DNA of 64,000 nucleotides from Gammaproteobacteria bacterium (lineage in GTDB: Bacteria; Pseudomonadota; Gammaproteobacteria; JAJFKO01). Location: contig JAJFKO010000064.1 in NCBI GenBank assembly GCA_021773175.1, forward strand, positions 58,773-122,772, given 5' to 3'. How positions within the stretch are numbered: the first letter of the stretch is position 1; each line of letters starts with the position of its first letter. This document shows positions 9,559 through 17,043 of this stretch, piece by piece. The notes under the pieces were generated by a model. The model was given only the letters and a program-made list of their open reading frames with translations, did not search any database and was not told the origin of the DNA. The translations under genes and the position numbers were made by a program.

Positions 9559-10320
9559 TTATACGAAACGGTATAAGATGTTAAGAGCGATTTGGTTAGG
9601 AATAACAAATCTAGCAACGTTGTTGTCAGATGTTTCATAACCATCATACTCTAAACGAGCACTGATGCTTGGTCCAAAGTTCATTTGAAGACCAACACCG
9701 TATACTAAAGCAACACCAGACCAGTCAGCTTTAAATGTAGCTGAAGACCAGTTTGTGTTTACTAATTGTTGGTTAAGTGTATCACTCATTATGGTGAATT
9801 TAGCACATGCAGAATAGTATGCAGCACCTAATTTACCGAATAAGTCTAACCATTCATTCAATGTGATAACGCCAGTACCAACTAAACCTACTAAGTAAGT
9901 GCTGTTGATTTTTAGTTTGCCACCTGTAAATGTTTGCGAGGTAATGTTACCAGCAGCATCTTGGGTTTGAGCATGGCCACGAATGTTGTTGTATTCTTGA
10001 TCACCGTAATAATCGAAGAATGCTTCTAAGCCCCATGTGTGGTTGAACTGGTAACCAGCTAACACATTGAAGCCAACATTGTTATCTAAAGTGGTTTTGA
10101 AAGAAACCCAATTCAATGATTGAAAAGATTGACCTGGGTTTGAAATTGAATCAGAACCGAATTTGTAATCAGCACAGCTATTAGCTGAATAGTTTACACC
10201 AGCACCAACATAGAAGTGACCCATTGGTGGTGGGGTGTAAGCGCCAGCAAAAGCAGCTGATGAACCGATTAATGCTAAAGTTGCTACGCCAGCAGCAACA
10301 GTAATTTTATTTAGCCTCAT
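9559..10320 (-). CDS. Outer-membrane beta-barrel protein
   Basis: A 253-residue exported protein: a signal peptide (MRLNKITVAAGVATLALIGSSAAFA), then alternating hydrophobic beta-strands with Tyr/Gly-rich hairpins (FYVGAGVNYS, GFNVLAGYQFNHTWGLEAFFDYYG, YLVGLVGTGVITLNEWLDLFGKLGAAYYS). It ends NILYRFV, a terminal aromatic strand for Bam recognition. It resembles the OmpW/OmpA-like eight-stranded barrel group, but I cannot name the subfamily. The ATG at 10320 is preceded by GGAGAG; a frame extension to 10335 is rejected for lack of an RBS. A strong terminator follows. Confidence 0.85.
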   Translation of the reverse strand: MRLNKITVAAGVATLALIGSSAAFAGAYTPPPMGHFYVGAGVNYSANSCADYKFGSDSISNPGQSFQSLNWVSFKTTLDNNVGFNVLAGYQFNHTWGLEAFFDYYGDQEYNNIRGHAQTQDAAGNITSQTFTGGKLKINSTYLVGLVGTGVITLNEWLDLFGKLGAAYYSACAKFTIMSDTLNQQLVNTNWSSATFKADWSGVALVYGVGLQMNFGPSISARLEYDGYETSDNNVARFVIPNQIALNILYRFV

Positions 10321-10730
10321 AATAGAACTCTCCATTTCTTAAAACAAACATACCAATAAAAGTTAAAGTAAAAAACATTGTTGCTATAAAAATATTATTA
10401 AAATTATAATTTTATAGCGGTAACGCTATTCACTCTAACTAAAAAGTGTTTTAAACGTTTAACACACGAGAAGAAAGGTACTCTAAAATAACTGACAATA
10501 CAAATACTTTTTGCATTTAATTTATAATTTCTTTAAAAATTTTAATGGTTTGCGCAAAAAATTTTCTAAAATAATCGAGCTCGTATTAATTTCGTGATTG
10601 TTATAATGTTCTGTGACATAGTAGCAAGCTTAATTTAACTTAATATATTTTTTGTTTCAAATAGCGTTGTTTAAAATAACAAGATGAAAGTATAACTATA
10701 TAATAATGTAATGATCAAAAGGAATTGTTC
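10321..10730. promoter_or_regulatory. 410-base divergent intergenic region between the barrel gene and ggt
   Basis: Very AT-rich spacer with no ORF of note. It must hold promoters for both flanking genes, and AT-rich -10-like boxes are frequent enough that I do not single one out. A pair of CTTAAT hexamers at 10629 and 10639 is spaced 10 bases apart, one short of the PmrA-box spacing. Confidence 0.4.
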
Positions 10731-12422
10731 GTGAGAAAATGTCTACTTAGTATTATGGTTTTGCTTTGCTGCCACATTGCAATTGCTCAATCTGCTCCAG
10801 AAACAAGTAAAAATGCTATGGTAGTAACTGCGCAACATTTAGCAACTAATGTTGGATTGCAGATATTAAAACAAGGTGGAAATGCAATTGATGCTGCTGT
10901 TGCCGTTGGTTATGCTTTGGCCGTTGTGCATCCTTGTTGTGGCAATATTGGTGGTGGTGGATTAATGTTAATTCATCGTGCTAATGGTAAAAATATTTTC
11001 ATAAATTTTCGTGAGAAAGCACCCGCAAAGTTACAGCGTGACATGCTTATTCATAACAATAAAGTTGATAACAAAAAGATCTTATTTGGATATTTAGGTT
11101 CTGGTGTGCCAGGCACTGTCAAAGGTTTGAATCTTGCTTTAAAAAAATACGGTACCATGCCATTAAAAATTGTTATGCAACCTGCCATTCGTTTAGCGCA
11201 ACATGGTTATAAATTAACAGCTGGTGATGTTAAATTCTTGGGTAAATTTACCGATGTTTTTCGACAGCATATGAATGTTGCCAAAATCTTTTTAAAAAGT
11301 GGTAAGCCATATAAGGTTGGACAAATTTTACTCCAATCAGAATTGGCTCATACATTATCATTAATTGCACAACATGGAAGTAGAGCATTCTATCGTGGCA
11401 ATATTGCAAAACAAATGATCAAGGCGATACAAGCACATGGTGGTGTGATGACCATGAAAGATTTAGCAGATTATCGAGCAAAAATTACCAAACCAGTTGT
11501 TTGTCATTATCGTGGTTATAAAGTGATGTCTTCTCCGCCGCCAGGTTCGGGGACAACGCTTTGTGAAATGTTATCGATCCTGAATGCATACCCATTATCT
11601 AAAATGGGTTTTCATAGTGCAGAGAGCATTCATTACAATATCGAAGCGATGCGTTATGCTTTTGCTGATAGGAATCATTACTTAGGTGATCCGGCTTTTG
11701 TCGATAACCCTGCGAAAAAATTATTATCACCTCAGTATATAAAAATAATTCGTCAGCAAATTAAAGCTAATAAAGCAGGAAATTCACGAGCATTATTGAA
11801 AAAGCATCTTCTACAAGAATCTCCAAATACAACACACTATTCTATTGTTGATCAATACGGCAATGCCGTTGCGGTAACTTATACATTAAATAGTTTCTTT
11901 GGTAATAAACGTATTCCAGGTAACACGGGCTTTTTTATGAATGATGAATTAGATGATTTTACTATTATTCCAGGCAAATCTAATCAATTTCATCTTATTC
12001 AAGGTAAGGCTAATCTTTTAGCGCCTGGAAAACAGCCATTAAGCTCAATGTCACCAACCATTATTATGAAGAATAATAAATTATTTATGGTGGTAGGAAC
12101 ACCAGGAGGTTCGACGATCATTACACAAATATTAGAAGTGATCGAAAATGTAATCGACTTTCATATGAATATTGCTGAGGCTGTTGCTGCACCGCGCTAT
12201 CATATGCAATGGTTGCCGGATAAAGTCTATATTGAGCCGCATGCTTTCTCTAAGGAAGTTATAAAACAGCTTGAAAAGATGGGCTATAAAATTCATGTTG
12301 GTTTAGCCAGTGGTGAAAAGCGTTGGGGGGCTGTGATGGCAATTAAGCGTAATCTTAAAACTGGAGAATATTCAGGGGCGGCTGATCCACGTAGGCCTGC
12401 GGGAGCTGCGCGTGGTTACTAA
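10731..12422 (+). CDS. ggt: Gamma-glutamyltranspeptidase, periplasmic
   Basis: Hydrolyses or transfers the gamma-glutamyl group of glutathione; an Ntn hydrolase that self-cleaves into two chains. From GTG 10731 (AAAGGA seven bases upstream) it is 563 residues with a signal peptide (RKCLLSIMVLLCCHIAIA). The autoprocessing nucleophile is Thr368 in NTTHYSIVD, and the small subunit carries the PLSSMSPTII and GTPGGSTIITQ substrate motifs. The N-terminal large-chain motif GGNAIDAAVAVGYALAVVHP is intact. With GorA and the thiol oxidoreductase, it suggests active glutathione metabolism. A terminator hairpin lies directly after. Confidence 0.93.
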   Translation: MRKCLLSIMVLLCCHIAIAQSAPETSKNAMVVTAQHLATNVGLQILKQGGNAIDAAVAVGYALAVVHPCCGNIGGGGLMLIHRANGKNIFINFREKAPAKLQRDMLIHNNKVDNKKILFGYLGSGVPGTVKGLNLALKKYGTMPLKIVMQPAIRLAQHGYKLTAGDVKFLGKFTDVFRQHMNVAKIFLKSGKPYKVGQILLQSELAHTLSLIAQHGSRAFYRGNIAKQMIKAIQAHGGVMTMKDLADYRAKITKPVVCHYRGYKVMSSPPPGSGTTLCEMLSILNAYPLSKMGFHSAESIHYNIEAMRYAFADRNHYLGDPAFVDNPAKKLLSPQYIKIIRQQIKANKAGNSRALLKKHLLQESPNTTHYSIVDQYGNAVAVTYTLNSFFGNKRIPGNTGFFMNDELDDFTIIPGKSNQFHLIQGKANLLAPGKQPLSSMSPTIIMKNNKLFMVVGTPGGSTIITQILEVIENVIDFHMNIAEAVAAPRYHMQWLPDKVYIEPHAFSKEVIKQLEKMGYKIHVGLASGEKRWGAVMAIKRNLKTGEYSGAADPRRPAGAARGY

Positions 12423-12426
12423 GCAT

Positions 12427-12454
12427 AATGCGGCGAGTAGTAACCCGCCGCATT
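12427..12454. terminator. Hairpin terminator between convergent ggt and mdh
   Basis: Nine-base perfect arms AATGCGGCG and CGCCGCATT around a 10-base loop, sited between two convergent genes. The T-run is short on the plus strand (TTTCCTCTAATTT). Confidence 0.65.
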
Positions 12455-12471
12455 TCCTCTAATTTATTAAA

Positions 12472-13461
12472 TTAAATAAGGTCCATTTCTTTAACGGTAT
12501 CGCGTTCTTGACGTAATTCACCAAGGGTTGCTTGGAATTTTTCTTGGCCAAAGCTGTTATGTTCAATACCTTCAACAACTTTAACTTTGCCACCCTCAAC
12601 ACGAGTTGGGAATGAGAAAATTAAGCCTTCATCAACACCATACTGACCAGCAGAACAACTACAGACAGAGAAAGTTTCATTTGCCGCAGTATCGTGTGTT
12701 AATTGATAAATGCTTTGCACCGCTGCATTCGCAGCAGAAGCAGCAGAAGATGCGCCGCGTGCTTTAATAATTGCTGCACCACGTTGTTGTACAACACTAA
12801 CAAATTCATCCTTTAGCCAAGCTTCATTGTTGATCACCTCAGCTGCTGACTTACCATTAATTTGTGCATTATAAAAATCAGGATATTGTGTTGCTGAGTG
12901 ATTTCCCCAGATTGTTACGTTATGTACAGCAGTCGTATCAACACCGGCTTTCATCGCTAATTGTGCACGTGCACGTAGTTCATCGAGCATGGTCATTGCA
13001 AAGAAACGATCATTAGGAACATCAGGAGCATTGTTCATGGTAATTAAACAGTTGGTGTTACAAGGATTACCAACAACGAAAACACGCACATCATCAGCTG
13101 CATTAGCGTTAATCGCTTTACCTGTTGGGCCAAAAATTTTGCCATTAACCGCTAACAAATCAGAACGTTCCATACCGCCTTTACGAGGTACCGCACCAAC
13201 AAGTACAACCCAATTAACGCCGCTCATCGCTTGGTTAGCATCAGAGGTGCAAACAATATTTTTTAATAATGGGAAGGCACAATCTTCTAACTCCATGGCA
13301 ACACCGTGCAATGCTGGTAATGCCGCTTCTAATTCTAATAAGTGTAATTCAACTTCAGTATCGGCACCAAACATTTGTCCAGAAGCAATACGAAATAATA
13401 AGGCATAGCCAATTTGGCCTGCAGGGCCTGAAATAGCGACTTTTACACGTTTTTGTGCCAT
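12472..13461 (-). CDS. mdh: Malate dehydrogenase (NAD), LDH-like fold
   Basis: TCA-cycle enzyme interconverting malate and oxaloacetate; 329 residues. The N-terminal NAD motif is [15 protein letters not shown], the mobile loop is [12 protein letters not shown], and the active site includes the GNPCNTNC region and the histidine in [13 protein letters not shown]. This is the long MDH type found in Legionella, Coxiella and Burkholderia rather than the E. coli type. AGGAGAG precedes the ATG. It lies 58 bases upstream of cysQ's end in a different transcript order (nudE-cysQ then mdh further upstream in coordinates), so its operon status is unclear. Confidence 0.95.
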   Translation of the reverse strand: MAQKRVKVAISGPAGQIGYALLFRIASGQMFGADTEVELHLLELEAALPALHGVAMELEDCAFPLLKNIVCTSDANQAMSGVNWVVLVGAVPRKGGMERSDLLAVNGKIFGPTGKAINANAADDVRVFVVGNPCNTNCLITMNNAPDVPNDRFFAMTMLDELRARAQLAMKAGVDTTAVHNVTIWGNHSATQYPDFYNAQINGKSAAEVINNEAWLKDEFVSVVQQRGAAIIKARGASSAASAANAAVQSIYQLTHDTAANETFSVCSCSAGQYGVDEGLIFSFPTRVEGGKVKVVEGIEHNSFGQEKFQATLGELRQERDTVKEMDLI

Positions 13462-13519
13462 GAGCTCTCTCCTGTTTTGTGTCAGTTTTATACGTTTCTG
13501 AAAGACTTAGGGTTTTGCG

Positions 13520-14341
13520 TTAGCCATAAGATTGAAGTATAGCTTTAAGTTGCTCATCAATAAAGGCTGCATCAGAAAATACTATAAAGTAGGGATTAAG
13601 CAGACAGTCTTTTGTATTATACATGAATGGTTGAAAATCTAATTTTGTTAAAGTGCCGCCTGCTTGTTCAACAATACATTGCCCAGCAGCGGAATCCCAT
13701 TCTGATGTTGGTGAAAATCGTGGATAAATATCGGCAAGTCCTTCTGCAACCATACAAAACTTTAGAGCACTACTCGCATGTTTAATTTCAGCATTTGGAT
13801 AGAGTCGCAATACTTCGTCTAATTTGATTTTACTACTACGATGACTTACAACAACACGCACAGTATTTGTCGTATATTGACTAGTATGAATTGAAATGGC
13901 ACTTTGATTGCCAGTTTGTTTATACGCACCAAATTGTTCGACAGCGTAATAACAACGTTTAGAAATCGGTGCATGAATAATACCTAAACGCGCTTTTTGC
14001 TGGTCAATAAAAGCAATATTAACGGTAAACTCACCTTTGCCACTAATGTATTCACGCGTGCCGTCCAGTGGATCAACCAGCCAGTATTGTTGCCATTGTT
14101 GTCGTGTCGTAAATGGAATATTGGGATCTTCTTCGGAAAGAATTGGAATATCAGGCGTTAATTTTTTGAGACTACGCACAATAATATCATGGGCAGCAAG
14201 ATCAGCATTAGTAACAGGCGAGTCATCAGATTTTTTGTGAATAGAAAGGCCATGTTTTGCAGTTTGTAATTGCAAGCTAGATTCGCCAGCTGCTTTAGCA
14301 ATATCGATAACATCTGGAAGCAGTTTCATTAAATCAAGCAT
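13520..14341 (-). CDS. cysQ: 3'(2'),5'-bisphosphate nucleotidase
   Basis: Lithium-sensitive phosphatase of the inositol monophosphatase superfamily that recycles PAP to AMP; 273 residues. Metal-binding motifs: EEDPNIPF, then WLVDPLDGTREYISGKGEF, then a C-terminal EWDSAAGQCIVEQAGG that holds the third metal ligand. The start overlaps the end of nudE by eight bases, a pairing (nudE-cysQ) common in gammaproteobacteria and consistent with one operon for nucleotide clean-up. Confidence 0.93.
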   Translation of the reverse strand: MLDLMKLLPDVIDIAKAAGESSLQLQTAKHGLSIHKKSDDSPVTNADLAAHDIIVRSLKKLTPDIPILSEEDPNIPFTTRQQWQQYWLVDPLDGTREYISGKGEFTVNIAFIDQQKARLGIIHAPISKRCYYAVEQFGAYKQTGNQSAISIHTSQYTTNTVRVVVSHRSSKIKLDEVLRLYPNAEIKHASSALKFCMVAEGLADIYPRFSPTSEWDSAAGQCIVEQAGGTLTKLDFQPFMYNTKDCLLNPYFIVFSDAAFIDEQLKAILQSYG

Positions 14342-14906
14342 ATTGTTGCAACCTATCGCGAACTAAATACAATGCGGCTAAACTAATCGCATGGGAAAAA
14401 TCTTCACGTAATAGTAATTCTGGGAGTTTATCTATATGCCATTCGACAATATCTAGATCTTCAGGCTCATCACCCACTAGTTTTTCGGGATATAAGTCTT
14501 GAGCTAAGATGATTTCGAGTTGATTACAGAAATAGCCGGGAGCGGAACTTAATTTCTGCAGTGACAGTAAATTTTTTGCGCCATAACCAACTTCTTCTTT
14601 TAATTCACGGCTTGCTGCTTCTAAAGCAGTTTCACCTTGATCTATTAAGCCTTTTGGTAAAGACAGTTCATAACTATCTAGGCCAGCGGCATACTCTCGC
14701 ACCATATAAAAGCGTTTATCATCAATCATAGGGATAATCAGTACAGCACCGCGGCTACGTGTTTTAATTCGTTCATAATAACGTTTATTGCCATTAGAAA
14801 ATTCGAGCTCTAATTCTTCTATCATAAATAATCGACTGTCGGCAACAATCTTGCTGCTAACAATAGTTGGTTTTTTTCGGGTATTTTCTTCTGTTTTATT
14901 ATTCAT
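14334..14906 (-). CDS. nudE: ADP compounds hydrolase, Nudix family
   Basis: Hydrolyses ADP-ribose, NADH and related dinucleotides; 190 residues. The Nudix box is clear: GLIDQGETALEAASRELKEE followed by VGY, with the REL-EE metal ligands. Upstream, the VREYAAGLDSYELSLPKG segment matches the ADP-ribose pyrophosphatase group. First gene of the nudE-cysQ pair, divergent from hemW with a 90-base spacer. Confidence 0.9.
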   Translation of the reverse strand: MNNKTEENTRKKPTIVSSKIVADSRLFMIEELELEFSNGNKRYYERIKTRSRGAVLIIPMIDDKRFYMVREYAAGLDSYELSLPKGLIDQGETALEAASRELKEEVGYGAKNLLSLQKLSSAPGYFCNQLEIILAQDLYPEKLVGDEPEDLDIVEWHIDKLPELLLREDFSHAISLAALYLVRDRLQQYA

Positions 14907-14996
14907 GCGTAATGATTCTGTTGGCTGTTAAGTTAAATTTTTCTATAGTAGAATGTGCTGCTGTAAGTCCTGAGTACTCTTGGATAATGCCAGCCT

Positions 14997-16145
14997 ATGA
15001 CAAAATTAGCAAACCCGCCACTATCTTTATATATCCATATGCCATGGTGTGTGCGTAAGTGACCTTACTGTGACTTTAATTCGCATGCTTTGCGAGGTGA
15101 AGTTCCAGAACAAGCGTATTTACAAGCATTAATTCAGGATTTAGAACAAGATTTAAGTCTAGTATCACAAAATGAGCTTGTCAGTATTTTCTTTGGCGGA
15201 GGCACGCCAAGTTTATTTTCAGCGAAAGGTATTGAAACATTATTAACAGAAATTAATCAGCGTATTCGTTTTGCTAATGATATTGAGATTACGCTAGAGG
15301 CAAATCCGGGAACAGTCGAGCAGCAACGTTTCTATGATTATCGACAAGCAGGCATTAATCGACTTTCTATCGGCATACAAAGCTTTCAAGCCGACAAACT
15401 TAAACAGCTAGGGCGCATTCATGATGCTGATGAGGCTGAACGTGCAGTGAATGCAGCAACGCAAGCAGGATTTAGCAACTTTAATCTTGATTTAATGCAT
15501 GGATTGCCGCAACAAACACTTGATGATGCACTGTATGATTTACAAAAAGCCTTGTCGCTTAATCCTCAACATTTATCTTGGTATCAACTGACGTTAGAAC
15601 CCAATACTTTATTTTATAGACAAGCACCAACACTTCCAGAAGAAGAGACTTTGTTAAATATTCAACAGCAAGGTCATGAGTTATTATTGCAGCATAATCT
15701 CCAGCATTATGAAGTGTCTGCTTATGCAAAAGCGGAACAGCAATGCCGACATAATGTTAATTACTGGGAGTTTGGTGATTATTTAGGAATAGGTGCTGGG
15801 GCTCATAGTAAATTAACGAATACAGAAAATAACAATATTTTACGTATTATGAAGCACAAACATCCTAAGCAGTATTTGCAATCATTGGATAAATTTATTC
15901 AAGAACAAACGGTACTTAATGAGAATGATGTAAGTTTTGAGTTTATGCTTAATGTATTGCGTTTACAAAAATCTATTTCTTTCTCACTATATGAAACACG
16001 GACAGGGCTTGCTCGAGAAACATTATTTGCAAAACTAGAGCAGGCCAAAGCGAAAGAATTACTTAATTGGGATGCGGACAAGATCTATGTAACATCGCAT
16101 GGTCGACGTTTTTTGAATGATTTACAGGCTATTTTTTTACACTAA
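14997..16145 (+). pseudogene. hemW: HemW-like radical SAM heme chaperone with in-frame TGA at a cluster cysteine
   Basis: Encodes a HemW (coproporphyrinogen III oxidase-like) protein. Reading from ATG 14997 gives MTKLANPPLSLYIHMPWC, then VRK, then a TGA at 15060-15062, then PYCDFNSHALRGEVPEQ and a further open frame to 16145. The family motif is CX3CX2C; here it reads C-V-R-K-stop-P-Y-C, so the stop replaces exactly the second iron-sulfur/SAM cysteine. The remaining ~360 codons show no frameshift or other stop, and keep FFGGGTPSLF, EANPGTVE, GIQSF and the C-terminal domain. It may be a fresh nonsense mutation, a sequencing error, or a UGA-recoded (selenocysteine) codon. An internal start downstream would lack the cluster and be inactive. 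Confidence 0.85.
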
Positions 16146-16186
16146 ATAATCACAAAAATTATTTTTATGGTTTTGAATGGGACGTC

Positions 16187-16230
16187 AAAATACCGCGAAA
16201 TCTGCAAATGCTGATTTGCCGGTATATTTT
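16187..16230. terminator. Hairpin between convergent hemW and rpe
   Basis: AAAATACCG pairs with CGGTATATTTT with one bulge, enclosing a second stem GCAAAT/ATTTGC. On the plus strand the outer arm ends in TTTTT, so it is a plausible terminator for hemW. Confidence 0.55.
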
Positions 16231-16265
16231 TGAGGTGTAATTAATATAATTGCAAGTTAGTTATC

Positions 16266-16937
16266 TTAAGGAACCTCGGCCAGAATATTATGCATTTCTG
16301 TAATGGCTTTAACATAATCACTTTGCCCAAAAATTGCAGTGCCTGCGACGAAAACATTTGCCCCGGCATTAGCAACTTCATCGATATTATTCGCTTTAAT
16401 GCCACCATCGACTTCTAATAAAATGTCATGACCACTCGCGTTGATACGCTTACGGCATGTTTGAATTTTTTCTAAAGTCTTTGGAATAAAAGATTGACCA
16501 CCAAAGCCAGGATTAACTGACATCAATAAAATTATATCGAGTTTATCCATAACATGATCAAGATAGTGTAATGGTGTCGCAGGATTAAATGCGAGTCCTG
16601 CTTTACAACCCAAGGAACGAATTAATTGTAAACTACGATCAACGTGTTCAGAAGCTTCAGGGTGAAATGAAATATAACTGGCACCACTTTCTGCAAAGTG
16701 CTTTATTAAATCATCAACGGGTTTTACCATCAAATGCACATCAATCGGAGCTGTTACGCCATGATCACGTAATGCCTTGCAAACCATGGGGCCAATTGTC
16801 AGGTTTGGAACATAGTGATTATCCATCACATCAAAATGGATCCAGTCAGCACCTGCAGCTAAAACATTATTGGTTTCTTCGCCTAATTTTGCGAAATCTG
16901 CGGCTAGAATAGAGGGCGCGATAATGTATTTTTTCAT
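16266..16937 (-). CDS. rpe: Ribulose-phosphate 3-epimerase
   Basis: Pentose-phosphate pathway TIM-barrel enzyme, 223 residues. Conserved motifs: [15 protein letters not shown] at the start, [17 protein letters not shown] with a catalytic Asp, [19 protein letters not shown] and EVDGGI with the second catalytic Asp. Monocistronic by spacing. Confidence 0.95.
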   Translation of the reverse strand: MKKYIIAPSILAADFAKLGEETNNVLAAGADWIHFDVMDNHYVPNLTIGPMVCKALRDHGVTAPIDVHLMVKPVDDLIKHFAESGASYISFHPEASEHVDRSLQLIRSLGCKAGLAFNPATPLHYLDHVMDKLDIILLMSVNPGFGGQSFIPKTLEKIQTCRKRINASGHDILLEVDGGIKANNIDEVANAGANVFVAGTAIFGQSDYVKAITEMHNILAEVP

Positions 16938-17043
16938 GATAGTATTCTTTTACAAAGATAAAACATAGAGATAGATTATACGCATCATACTCTAGTTTTC
17001 CAGTGAGAGTTTTTGATTGGTGAGAATTAAATTTGAGCTGCGA

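Noticed and set aside
10629..10644. CTTAAT-N4-CTTAAT upstream of ggt as a PmrA box
   Set aside because: The repeat distance is 10, not 11, and no -10 element lies ten bases further on. Likely chance in AT-rich DNA.
12989..13408. 139-codon frame antisense to mdh
   Set aside because: Shadow of the codon pattern of mdh; no homology and no RBS.
15081..15095. Small stem-loop after the hemW TGA as a firm SECIS element
   Set aside because: The stem is only five base pairs and lies in codons that are conserved for protein reasons in HemW. Without selA/B/C evidence it cannot be called a SECIS; kept only as part of the hemW finding.
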